Source of the DNA: Pseudomonas sp. CC120222-01a
Lineage (GTDB): Bacteria; Pseudomonadota; Gammaproteobacteria; Pseudomonadales; Pseudomonadaceae
Assembly (NCBI RefSeq): GCF_003097235.1
Contig: NZ_QEQQ01000031.1
Span: forward strand, 1 to 62,335
Length of the DNA stretch: 62,335 bases
Direction: 5' to 3'
Below the pieces are notes generated by a model. That model saw only the letters and a list, made by a program, of their open reading frames with translations, had not been told where the DNA came from and ran no database searches. Below are positions 1-8,000 of this stretch, piece by piece. Within the stretch, counting starts at the first letter, position 1. Each line of letters opens with the position of its first letter. A program made the translations under genes and the position numbers.

Positions 1-2
1 AG

Positions 3-293
3 CCATTAGTCCACCATTCGGATCGAGGCATCCAATACTGCTCGACGCTGTACCAGTCACTGCACCAACGGCACGACGTTCAGTGCTCCATGACTGATGG
101 GTATGACTGTTATCAGAACGCGCTGGCGGAGCGCATCAACGGAATCCTCAAGACGGAGCTGCTGTTGAGGAGCCCTGAAGATCTTGAGCAGGCGAGGAAG
201 ATGGTTGATGAGGCAGTGCAGATCTACAACACAGAACGGCCCCATATGGCCCTGAAAAACAAAACGCCCGATGCGGTGCATCGGGCGTTTTGA
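3..293 (+). CDS. IS3-family transposase (OrfB), 3' end only; 5' part lies outside the window
   Basis: Reading frame open from the left edge to a TGA at 291-293. The product contains HHSDRGIQYCS near its start and NALAERINGILKTE further on, then YNTERPHMALKNKTP. These are the second Asp and the Glu of the DDE integrase core and the usual C-terminal block of IS3-family OrfB. The first Asp and the DNA-binding part are off the window. It lies upstream of ihfB, where rpsA is the usual neighbour in pseudomonads, so the element probably inserted in the rpsA-ihfB gap. Whether the element is intact cannot be seen here. Confidence 0.9.
   Translation, partial: PLVHHSDRGIQYCSTLYQSLHQRHDVQCSMTDGYDCYQNALAERINGILKTELLLRSPEDLEQARKMVDEAVQIYNTERPHMALKNKTPDAVHRAF
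261..291 (+). terminator. Perfect hairpin overlapping the transposase stop codon
   Basis: A 14-bp perfect inverted repeat (261-274 and 278-291, loop of 3) is built into the last transposase codons. Its right arm ends in TTTT at the stop codon. It could act as a terminator inside the IS end or shield it from outside transcription. This is read from the sequence only. Confidence 0.5.
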
Positions 294-307
294 GGCCTGT
301 CGGCCTA

Positions 308-342
308 CCTGAACAGGTGTAAACCTATTTCAGGACTAGACA
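308..342 (+). repeat. Probable right terminal inverted repeat of the IS3-family element
   Basis: Just after the transposase stop the sequence ends in GGACTAGACA at 333-342. On the other strand it begins TGTCTAGTCC, which has the TGT...ACA terminal form of IS3-family ends. The matching left end is outside the window, so the exact boundary is inferred. Confidence 0.5.
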
Positions 343-511
343 CTGGATTTCTATCCGTGCTTGCGCCGCCTCGGTCCCAGGCGTGCTTATTTCCTAGCAC
401 TCCAATCTTGAATTTTTTTATTAAGTCAAGAACCGCCCTGTTCAAATCCCTCCGAGCGTGCTACAAACTGATTAAGCAATGATCTAGCTGCTTGATAACG
501 AAGGGAAAAAT

Positions 512-808
512 ATGACGAAGTCGGAGCTGATCGAACGTATTGTCACCCATCAGGGGCTGCTCTCGTCCAAGGACGTGGAGCTGGCCATCAAGACCATGCT
601 TGAACAGATGTCTCAATGCCTGGCCACTGGCGATCGCATCGAGATCCGCGGTTTTGGCAGTTTTTCCTTGCACTATCGGGCACCGAGGGTTGGGCGCAAT
701 CCAAAGACCGGTCAGTCGGTCGAGCTTGAAGGCAAGTTCGTGCCGCATTTCAAGCCGGGTAAGGAACTGCGTGACCGGGTCAATGAAGAAGAACATGAGC
801 ATCCTTGA
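512..808 (+). CDS. ihfB: Integration host factor subunit beta
   Basis: 98-residue DNA-bending protein that pairs with IhfA to bind and sharply bend DNA in recombination, replication and sigma-54 promoter activation. It matches the HU/IHF family along its full length, from MTKSELIERI through the beta-arm segment RAPRVGRNPKTG and the KPGKELRDRVN C-terminus. A purine-rich site (GAAGGG) precedes the ATG. It is the left conserved anchor of Pseudomonas O-antigen loci. The IS remnant upstream may have displaced its normal promoter context; AT-rich sequence around 410-425 could hold a new or retained promoter. Confidence 0.97.
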   Translation: MTKSELIERIVTHQGLLSSKDVELAIKTMLEQMSQCLATGDRIEIRGFGSFSLHYRAPRVGRNPKTGQSVELEGKFVPHFKPGKELRDRVNEEEHEHP

Positions 809-830
809 GCGATAAAGAAGGAGCAATCTG

Positions 831-1094
831 ATGCGTAACCTCAAGCGCGCCTTGGCGGCGTTGTTCGTGCTGCTGTTGGCGGCTTTGGTGCTTTTCTTCG
901 TATTGGAGAACCAGCAGGCGGTGGCGCTGGTCCTGTTTGGCTGGTCGGCCCCGGCGATGCCGGTGGCAGTGCCTGTGCTGGCTGCCTTGGTGGTTGGCTT
1001 GGCAGTCGGCCCGCTTCTCGGTGCATATGGCGTGCAGCGCAGCAAGCGCAGGATCCGCGCATCGGCACGCCAGGCGGTACTGAGCGACGACTGA
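831..1094 (+). CDS. LapA-domain (DUF1049) inner-membrane protein
   Basis: 87-residue small membrane protein of the LapA/YciS type, in enterics linked to control of LPS synthesis together with LapB. Two hydrophobic segments are visible (about residues 7-27 and 40-65), followed by a basic tail (QRSKRRIRASARQ) expected on the cytoplasmic side. AAGGAG lies about 6 bases before the ATG. It starts 22 bases after ihfB, so the two are probably co-transcribed, as is usual in Pseudomonas. It is unrelated to the biofilm adhesin also called LapA. Confidence 0.88.
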   Translation: MRNLKRALAALFVLLLAALVLFFVLENQQAVALVLFGWSAPAMPVAVPVLAALVVGLAVGPLLGAYGVQRSKRRIRASARQAVLSDD

Positions 1095-1196
1095 TGATAG
1101 TTCCTACGCCTATGTAGGAATGCGTCACCTATGCATGCGCCTGTCGAAATGAAGTAATAGGCACTTCATTTCCAGCCTTGGCGAGCGTGCAGCAGA

Positions 1197-2780
1197 ATGT
1201 ATTTCCCCGCCCTTTCCCATCATGGTGGCACCCGGAGCGTCACTGGTTCGTGTCATCAGCTTCATCTCGACCCGGCAACCAGCCTGTTGATCGATTGTGG
1301 TCTCGAGCAAGGGCATGAAGCCTCTGCAGGTGTGGATTTTGCGCCTATCGGCTTTGATGTCGCAGGTATCCAGGCGCTCGTCATTACTCACGTCCATTTA
1401 GACCATGTTGGTCGCATCCCGGCGTTGCTGGCCGCCGGCTTTCGTGGGCCTATCCTGTGCAGTGAGCCGTCTGCCCGTCTGCTGCCACTGGTGCTTGAGG
1501 ATGCGTACAAGCTCGGCATCAGCGCTGATCCCATCCAGGTCGACCGCTACTTGGCGCTCTTGAAGCGTCTTATCGTTCCGCTCCCGTTCGAACAATGGCA
1601 TTGCGTCCTAGAGCAAGGCGATGTTGCGTGCTCCATTCGCCTGCAGCGTGCCGGTCATCTGCTTGGCTCGGCTTATGTGGAATGCGACGTGTGCGTTGAA
1701 GGCCGCGAAGCCAGCTCACGCATCGTATTTTCAGGTGATCTGGGCGCGCCCGGCAATCCGCTATTACGCCCCGTGCAGCCCCCAGAGCGGGCCGATCTCC
1801 TGGTGTTGGAGAGCACTTATGGTGACCGGCTGCACGCTGGTCGCAGCGACCGCCAGCAGCGGCTCGAAGCCGTCATTGATCGGGCGCTGGCCGATAACGG
1901 CACCATCCTGATACCAGCTTTCAGTCTGGGTCGCACTCAGGAGCTTTTGTATGAGATCGAAAGCATTCTTCATCGGAAGTCACTGCTCAATCAGTCGCGT
2001 CAGGCCCCAGTTGAAGATCCACTGCAGGCGATTACCTGGTCTCGCCTACCTGTCATTCTTGACTCTCCGCTGGCTCAGCGCATCACACAGGCCTATCGCG
2101 AACTACATGAGTACTGGAGTCACGAAGCTCGGCAGCGGCTGAGTGAGGGAAGGGAGCCGCTGGGGTTTGCTCAGCTGGTGTGTGTTGATACCCATGCCAA
2201 GCATCAGAAGGTAGTTAACTATCTCAAGAGCACTGGGCGACCGGCAATTGTAATTGCTGGTAACGGCATGTGTTCGGGAGGGCGGATCGTCAGCTACCTC
2301 AAGGCGATGCTGGATGACCCGCAGCATGAGGTGCTCTTTGTCGGCCACCAGGTTAGGGGTACTCCAGGGGCGGTGATACAGGCAAGTGAAGGGGCAGAGG
2401 GTTTTGTGCAGCTCGAACTGGATGGGCGTATGCACGAAGTCCGCGCCAAAGTGATGAGTTTGGCTGGCTATTCGGGGCATGCCGATAGCAACGGGTTGGT
2501 GCGGTTTGCGCTAGGACGGTGTGCTTCTGCGCGTGAAGTGGTGCTGGTTCATGGGGAAAACAATGCAAAAAAATGCTTGCAAAGAGATTGCGAGCAGAAA
2601 GCCGGCGGTTGGGTGCGAAATTGGATGTCCGAATTGCTCAATAGTGCTGTCTTGCCTTGGCTAGAGGCTGCTTTGCGGGAACTAATCTCAACCTCTGTTT
2701 TCTACAGCGTTCATTCTCTAAAAGGATTTTCCATCAGGGCCCGGAAACCCAGCTACGCTACAGCTTGCAATGAGAGATGA
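1197..2780 (+). CDS. Metallo-beta-lactamase-fold beta-CASP RNase-like hydrolase, 3' end frameshifted at an A7 run
   Basis: Predicted metal-dependent nuclease of the beta-CASP group (RNA processing in family members). Visible motifs: zinc site THVHLDHVG, SGDLG, the beta-CASP block ESTYGDR and IPAFSLGRTQELLYEIE, DSPLAQRITQAYRE, AGNGMCSGGR and the final histidine motif GYSGHADSNGL. After VVLVHGENNAKK the 0 frame runs into a 68-residue tail unlike the family. A one-base backward shift at the A7 run (2567-2573) restores a plausible C-terminus (AKKMLAKRLRAESRR..., ending RIAQ) with a stop at 2642-2644, giving 482 residues. The cause may be a mutation, a sequencing error or ribosomal slippage. The N-terminal catalytic part is intact in either case. 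Confidence 0.85.
   Translation: MYFPALSHHGGTRSVTGSCHQLHLDPATSLLIDCGLEQGHEASAGVDFAPIGFDVAGIQALVITHVHLDHVGRIPALLAAGFRGPILCSEPSARLLPLVLEDAYKLGISADPIQVDRYLALLKRLIVPLPFEQWHCVLEQGDVACSIRLQRAGHLLGSAYVECDVCVEGREASSRIVFSGDLGAPGNPLLRPVQPPERADLLVLESTYGDRLHAGRSDRQQRLEAVIDRALADNGTILIPAFSLGRTQELLYEIESILHRKSLLNQSRQAPVEDPLQAITWSRLPVILDSPLAQRITQAYRELHEYWSHEARQRLSEGREPLGFAQLVCVDTHAKHQKVVNYLKSTGRPAIVIAGNGMCSGGRIVSYLKAMLDDPQHEVLFVGHQVRGTPGAVIQASEGAEGFVQLELDGRMHEVRAKVMSLAGYSGHADSNGLVRFALGRCASAREVVLVHGENNAKKCLQRDCEQKAGGWVRNWMSELLNSAVLPWLEAALRELISTSVFYSVHSLKGFSIRARKPSYATACNER
2567..2573 (+). other. A7 homopolymer in the phase of a -1 slippery heptamer
   Basis: Seven adenines fall as gcA AAA AAA TGC in the frame of the beta-CASP hydrolase gene, which is the X XXY YYZ phase of classic bacterial -1 slippage sites. 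Moving to the -1 frame here joins two family-like coding segments. No clear downstream pseudoknot was identified by eye. Confidence 0.6.
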
Positions 2781-2843
2781 TCTCAATGTGGTATCAGCGA
2801 TAGGTAAGTGGGATCAAGTCAGGCTTAGGAAGATTAAAATAAG

Positions 2844-3905
2844 ATGCGTGACGGTAATGAGCTCTTGGTGAGTGGTGAAGAGATAGGCTTGGCCAGAATT
2901 CTCAGGGCTATCTGGAGAAAGAAGCTGGTCGTCCTGTTGAGTGCTGTCATTGTTTCTAGCATGGCTATCGCGTACGGCTTCATGGCTGTGCCGGTATATG
3001 TTGCGAAGGTTATTCTGCAGCCGCCAATACAAAGCGACATTGTACCATTCAACTACGGCCGGGGCGAGAATACAGGATTAAAAGAGCTGACTGTTACTGA
3101 AGTCTATAATGTGTATCTACGAAATTTACAATCAGATTCTTTGCGCAGAAAATTTTTCAAGGAAGTGTACCGGCCGGGACTAAATAAAGGGGAAGGCGTG
3201 GGGTCTCGGGCTGATGATTACGAGCGGCTGCAGCGCTCGCTGTCATTGGGGCCTGTTTCGAATGATGATAAGTCGCGCTACTTTATTTCGATCGAGGCGA
3301 CGGATCCCGCATTGGCCATGGCGTGGGCAGTTAAATATTCCGAACTGGCTGGGCAGCTTTCGCAGGTTGAGCTAACTCAAGATTTGCAAACTGATGCACG
3401 GGAGAAGGCGAGAAATCTGCATGATGAGATAAAGGCTGATCTTGAAGGTGCGCGGATGGAGCGGGAGGACCGCATCGTCAGGTTGGAAGAAGCGTTGCGC
3501 ATAGCGCGGTTGGCTGGCTTGCAAAAGCCACCAATCACTTCCACCGCACCTTCTCGAGAGGTGTCGGCTGCAATGGATGGTTCGCTGATGTATATGCGGG
3601 GGGCGGAGGCACTTGAGGCGGAGGTGGCAAACCTCCGCAGTCGAGACTCGGATGAGCCTTTTGTTCATGGCTTGCGGCCCCGGCAGCAGAGTATGGTGTT
3701 CTATCAAACGCTTAAGCTAAACCTGGATGGCGCGAAGGTGTATCGACAGGATGGAGTGGGCGAATTGCCTGATTCACCTCTGAGACCCAATAGGCCGTGG
3801 GTTTTCGTTCTTGGGCTGCTCGCGGGTGTTGTTTTGGGGTGCGTGATTGCCGGTTGGCTGGGCCTCAAGGTTGGCAGCCGGGGTGATGGCGTAAAAGGGG
3901 CATGA
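2844..3905 (+). CDS. wzz: Wzz-family O-antigen chain-length determinant (first copy)
   Basis: 353-residue polysaccharide co-polymerase of the inner membrane; such proteins set the modal length of Wzy-made O-antigen. There is an N-terminal membrane helix (about residues 28-50), a periplasmic region rich in coiled coil (about 190-240), and a second helix near the C-terminus (about 318-342) preceded by DSPLRPNRPW, the usual proline-rich approach. A TAGGAAG site precedes the ATG. It shares MDGSLMYMRGAEALEAE with the copy at 4552-5568, so the two are paralogues. It begins just past the ihfB block, as wzz does in P. aeruginosa. Confidence 0.9.
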   Translation: MRDGNELLVSGEEIGLARILRAIWRKKLVVLLSAVIVSSMAIAYGFMAVPVYVAKVILQPPIQSDIVPFNYGRGENTGLKELTVTEVYNVYLRNLQSDSLRRKFFKEVYRPGLNKGEGVGSRADDYERLQRSLSLGPVSNDDKSRYFISIEATDPALAMAWAVKYSELAGQLSQVELTQDLQTDAREKARNLHDEIKADLEGARMEREDRIVRLEEALRIARLAGLQKPPITSTAPSREVSAAMDGSLMYMRGAEALEAEVANLRSRDSDEPFVHGLRPRQQSMVFYQTLKLNLDGAKVYRQDGVGELPDSPLRPNRPWVFVLGLLAGVVLGCVIAGWLGLKVGSRGDGVKGA

Positions 3906-4551
3906 GATTGTTGCCATGGCTGGAATCTCACGTGTGTAGCTGGCACAATGCAGCTTTAAGCGTCCGTCTCGGGACAGGGATTTCCTGCTAGGTATTGCCA
4001 ATCACCAGGCAAAACGGGGATAGCACTGTCTGCAGCAGCGCTTCTCCGTTGGCAGGAAAGCTGTGATCACTAAAGCGCACGTCGCAAATCTCCTCGCAGG
4101 CAATCTCGATAGGCGAATTCAGCCTCAGCAGTGTTTGGGTAATTTTTTCGTCGAGCTGTGGTCCCTTCTGCATGTGATGCATCGCTTGCCAAGAGCGGGC
4201 GAAACCGCATCGTTGTTTATACTGCGTTCGATTGATTTCGCGTTGAAAGTTCAATTTAGGCTTTCGCACTATTTTTTCTCGATCTCAAGGTTTCGCCTAG
4301 GCCATGCATCTCTAGTACCGCTCTTGAATCATCATGCAGATGCGGCTCATCGAGCGAAAGTGTTGTGTGGTTGTGTTTTTTTATTATCGCTTTCGTTAGG
4401 GGCCAAGGATGGCAAAGGTGGCGGTCGTAAGTTGACAGTGTTATCAAAAAACTGGTTGTTGGAGGCTCTGCTCTCATCGCGCAGGTGTTGAAGGCGGCGA
4501 AGCTGCAATCCGAACTAATAAAGTATTGTTTGATATTGAATGGAGTTTAAA
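3906..4551. other. Gap between the wzz paralogues; no convincing gene
   Basis: This stretch is AT-rich. The longest open frame on the minus strand (3988-4269) gives a 93-residue product that reads fairly natural (LDEKITQTLLRLNSPIEIA) but has no family I recognise. A plus-strand frame (4063-4491) has no ribosome site of note. It may be a remnant of a gene lost during locus rearrangement and probably holds the promoter of the second wzz. Confidence 0.4.
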
Positions 4552-5568
4552 ATGCGCAGTGAGTCCCAGCGCTTGGGTGAAGATGAAATAGATGTGCGTG
4601 AGCTATTTGCTCGGTTGTGGCGTCAGAAGGTATTCATAGCACTGGTTGGGTTGGTTGTAACTGTGCTGTCTGTTCTTTATGCTTTTTTTGCTACCCCGCT
4701 GTATGAGGCTAAGCTCTTTAATGAGCCTCCTAGCCGAAATGATGTGGCTGCGCTTAACTACGGTCGTGGTGGTGGTAGCGGTCTTTCAGTAATAGGGCCG
4801 AATGATGTCTATACTGTATATTTGCGGCATCTCCATTCTGAGGCTCTACGTCGTGACTTTTTCCGTGAGTATTATCTGCCCCTGGTGTCGAATGGTAGTA
4901 CTGAAGGCTCTATCGATCGGTTGTACAGGGAATTTAATCAAGTCTTGAGAGTGGTTCCGGTACAGGGAAGGGAGAACCGATTTTATATCATATGCCAATT
5001 ATCAGATCCACTGCAGGCTGTTGATTGGGTGACGCGTTACGTTGATATGGCTGTTGAGCGAGCAAAGAGTGAGATTTTGAAAGGAGCCCACGGGGAAGCT
5101 CAGGCGAAGGCCGATAGCATCGAGCGTGAGATTTCCGCGCAGCGCGAGACAGTGCAAATGCTGCGTAAAGACCGAATCGCTCAATTAACTGAAGCGCTGC
5201 GCGTAGCGCGTTCCGTAAACTTGGACAATCCTCCGATTATTTCGAATAATCTTTCAAGCGAAATGGATGGTTCGTTAATGTATATGCGTGGTGCCAAGGC
5301 GCTGGAGGCTGAGTTGACCAACCTGCGCGAGCGTGGTAGCGATGATCCATTTATTGCAAGCTTGCGGGAGAAGCAAGAATCATTAAAGTTTTACCGAAAT
5401 CTTAAAGTTTTGCCGGAGTCGTTCGATGTCTATTGGCAAGATGGTGTAGCTGAATCACCAGACGCACCGCTCAAGCCTCGAAAAACCATGATTATCATTT
5501 TCGGTTTGATCGGAGGAGTGCTATTAGGTGTTGCGATGGCGCTTGTGCGCATTGGAAAGCGGCATTGA
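4552..5568 (+). CDS. wzz: Wzz-family O-antigen chain-length determinant (second copy)
   Basis: 338-residue Wzz-type protein. I chose the ATG at 4552 because GGAG lies 6 bases upstream, overlapping an in-frame ATG at 4540. Membrane helices lie at about residues 29-51 and 311-332, with periplasmic coiled coil between them (REISAQRETVQMLRKDRIA) and proline-rich SPDAPLKPRKT before the last helix. It is clearly related to the protein at 2844-3905 (shared MDGSLMYMRGA and ALEAELTNLR-like blocks) but diverged. Two Wzz proteins with different length preference are known in P. aeruginosa, so this one may give a second chain-length mode. Confidence 0.9.
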   Translation: MRSESQRLGEDEIDVRELFARLWRQKVFIALVGLVVTVLSVLYAFFATPLYEAKLFNEPPSRNDVAALNYGRGGGSGLSVIGPNDVYTVYLRHLHSEALRRDFFREYYLPLVSNGSTEGSIDRLYREFNQVLRVVPVQGRENRFYIICQLSDPLQAVDWVTRYVDMAVERAKSEILKGAHGEAQAKADSIEREISAQRETVQMLRKDRIAQLTEALRVARSVNLDNPPIISNNLSSEMDGSLMYMRGAKALEAELTNLRERGSDDPFIASLREKQESLKFYRNLKVLPESFDVYWQDGVAESPDAPLKPRKTMIIIFGLIGGVLLGVAMALVRIGKRH

Positions 5569-5699
5569 GTCGATAATGTGAGCGAAGAGGGCCTTCAAGC
5601 TGCGTTTAATTAGGTGAAGAGGGCTCGCAAGCATTCACTTCAAGCTTGTGCGGTTACCGAAGACGCTGTACTGAAGATAGTCGAACTTTGATGCCAAAT

Positions 5700-5728
5700 G
5701 GGCGGCCCTAGTGACCGCCCTTAATTTT
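5700..5728 (+). terminator. Rho-independent-type terminator after the second wzz
   Basis: GGGCGG (5700-5705) pairs with CCGCCC (5715-5720) and is followed by TTAATTTT. It lies between the end of the second wzz and the convergent RTX gene and could serve either strand. Confidence 0.6.
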
Positions 5729-5741
5729 CCCGGCTTTGGTG

Positions 5742-7523
5742 TTAAGCGAAAAGAACGTCTGCCGGATTCAGTAGCGTAGACTGGCCCAGCAGGAGTATGT
5801 CTCCACCGTGCGCACCGTCACCGGCAGTGTCGAACGAGACTTTAAGCCCGTCTGCTTCGAGCGTTTGAGTGATGGCTGGTTGCTGAGTGCTCCAACCATA
5901 AATGTAGAGGGTGTCTTCACCTTGGGTGAAGTCTTGGATCGTATCTGACCCACTACCTGCAGTGAACACAAAAAAGTCTCGACCTTTGCCACCAATTAAA
6001 AGATCGTTGCCAGTCCCGCCCACGATAAAGTCATCACCAGAACCGCCAGCTAGTATATCGTCACCGTCATGGCCATATAGAGAGCAGTTTGCATCTGAGT
6101 GAGCCTGGATGACATCGTTACCGCTGTTTCGTCCGGTAGAGCTACCGGCAAGTACGGCTCCGGACGTGCCAGTGTAAATTATCTTGTCTGCTGCAGATCC
6201 TCCGGTAATTTGCTCTGCATATCCAGAGTCGGGATTGCCAGCAATCGCCGTAGTGTTGAAGCCTTGAAGCGGGTCGGCAGTGAACACAAAGTCAGCGTCC
6301 TCTGTCGTGATCAGCGAGGTGCGACCTTCTACTAACATACCTCCATCAAATCGGGCATCGCCATCAACGTCATAACGCAGGTAGACACCCTCCGAGGTCA
6401 GTTGCTGATCGATCCGGTAGTCAAACTCCTCTTGCGAGAGTTGAGTGCGTCCCATGCCGCCGGTGCCCGTAACGCCGAGGAAGACGAGTTTATCCGCGCC
6501 GATGCCAAAGCTATCAATGATGTCGTGGAAACCGTCGCCTTTAGAAAAGACATATTGATCAGCCCCCCCTCCGCCGGACAGGTAGTCATCGCCGGCTCCC
6601 CCTGCTAGAAGGTCACTATACTGACCACCGATTAATATATCGTTACCTTCGTTACCGTAGAGCTGGCCCGCGGACAGTCGCAAAGCGAGCGTGTCGTCTC
6701 CCGCCCCCCCTATGAGCGTGGCAAGTGCTGGGAGGCTTTGATTGCCATCATAGGAAATAAAGTCAGCGCCTGATGTCCCGGTTATCGTCGCTCGTCCATT
6801 GCTTGTAATAGCGTCACTGTCGACAAATCTGTGGACATTTGGGTCGCCGGGCGCACTCACTACCGTATAGTCAAATATGCCGTTGAGCGAATTGTAAATG
6901 CTGTCGAGCAAAGTGTCGCTCAAGCTATCGTCACTTGTATAAAGCTTTTGCTCTGACGTGATCATCTGTGCGGCATAGAGATTGGCTTGTCGCAAGGCGT
7001 CTGCTCCGGTCTCTGCCCATCCGCTAACCTGTGCATTGTTGGGGATGAAGAACTCGACGTCGTCAGCATTCATCATATCCATTACGCCAATGCGTTCGCC
7101 AGTACGAACGTCGGTGTAGTAAACATTATAATCTGCGTCTTGAATTTCCCACTTATTGGTCGTGGTGTTGAAGATTTCTAGGTAAGTATGCCCTTGAAAG
7201 AAACCTTGCGTATCAGAGTAGGTCCAAATTGTACGTTTCTGCAGGCCAAGTTCTGCGCAGACACCGCTGAACACGTCCACCATATTGCCGCACAACAGCT
7301 CTACGTTCTCGGCGGTCGGATCGCCAATTACGGTCTTATAGATTTGCTCGGCTGTGTAGTAGGGGTCGTTGGCGTGCGCAGCCCACCATTCACCATCAGA
7401 GTGTATTGTATTGGTAGCCAGTAATTCACGGGCAACGTCTTGGAGCAACATCCCGGTTTTGGCTGATTCTTCTCTAATAATATCAGCGATCAGAGCAAAA
7501 TAGTTGGTCACGACGGACTCCAT
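5742..7523 (-). CDS. RTX calcium-binding protein with an N-terminal transglutaminase-like domain; predicted type I secretion substrate
   Basis: 593 residues, no Sec signal peptide. The N-terminal part carries a transglutaminase/protease-like pattern: Cys78 in LLCGNMVDVF, His112 in GHTYLEIFN and Asp129 in WEIQDADYN, in the order and spacing of the Cys-His-Asp triad. Two blocks of glycine- and aspartate-rich RTX nonapeptides follow (about 271-320 and 484-517, e.g. GGAGDDYLSGG, GGSGDDFIVGG), each ending in a DxIxDF-like segment. The extreme C-terminus (LNPADVLFA) is hydrophobic, as in type I secretion signals. It is transcribed away from the exporter genes at 8001-12455. Calcium-triggered folding outside the cell is expected for RTX proteins. 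Target and reaction (crosslinking, deamidation or proteolysis) are unknown. Confidence 0.85.
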   Translation of the reverse strand: MESVVTNYFALIADIIREESAKTGMLLQDVARELLATNTIHSDGEWWAAHANDPYYTAEQIYKTVIGDPTAENVELLCGNMVDVFSGVCAELGLQKRTIWTYSDTQGFFQGHTYLEIFNTTTNKWEIQDADYNVYYTDVRTGERIGVMDMMNADDVEFFIPNNAQVSGWAETGADALRQANLYAAQMITSEQKLYTSDDSLSDTLLDSIYNSLNGIFDYTVVSAPGDPNVHRFVDSDAITSNGRATITGTSGADFISYDGNQSLPALATLIGGAGDDTLALRLSAGQLYGNEGNDILIGGQYSDLLAGGAGDDYLSGGGGADQYVFSKGDGFHDIIDSFGIGADKLVFLGVTGTGGMGRTQLSQEEFDYRIDQQLTSEGVYLRYDVDGDARFDGGMLVEGRTSLITTEDADFVFTADPLQGFNTTAIAGNPDSGYAEQITGGSAADKIIYTGTSGAVLAGSSTGRNSGNDVIQAHSDANCSLYGHDGDDILAGGSGDDFIVGGTGNDLLIGGKGRDFFVFTAGSGSDTIQDFTQGEDTLYIYGWSTQQPAITQTLEADGLKVSFDTAGDGAHGGDILLLGQSTLLNPADVLFA

Positions 7524-8000
7524 AAAGTAAGTGGCGTGCTTTTTAATTTTTCGGTGAAGCGCTTGGCCTGGGCTCGCTATGATACAGTTTTTTCATGAAA
7601 ATGTGGGGGGATTGCTGTGAAGCCTGCACTCTCTGGGGTGCTGTTGCCGCACTTCAAAAAGTCTTGAGAGGCTGGAGGTGGTCGGAAGGTGTATCCGGCG
7701 CTGATGCCAGGCGACGTTCTTCCGTGTGCGGTTTGAATTCTTGCAGGGCTGGATTTGTCCGTGCGAATGCTGTTGTGCGCCGATCGAGTTTGCTATGAGG
7801 CTATATGCTTCATATGGCTAAATTGCACGTATATCTGAGATTAGGGTGCTGGGTTACCTGATAAAGGTGGGTGCGCACTTTGCCAGAGGCTTGATGCATT
7901 CCGTCGTGATAAGACTTAATTTACTCATGATCCAGGGAGTGGGTGGTGTATAGTGTCCGGCTTCTCAAAGCGTCCTCCATCACACATTGGCTATGTCTAG
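7524..8000. other. Divergent intergenic region between the RTX gene and its exporter operon
   Basis: About 480 bases that must hold the promoters of both transcription units. TATAGT at 7949-7954 is a possible -10 for the exporter operon, but no good -35 is paired with it. A 67-codon open frame at 7595-7798 has no convincing coding features. I see no operator I can name. Confidence 0.35.

Noticed and set aside
3988..4269. Minus-strand frame in the gap between the wzz genes
   Set aside because: Reads fairly natural but no family, no ribosome site and no partner; kept only as a possible remnant.
7595..7798. 67-codon frame between the RTX gene and the exporter
   Set aside because: Unusual residue composition (many Cys, Trp, Arg), no ribosome site, no known family.
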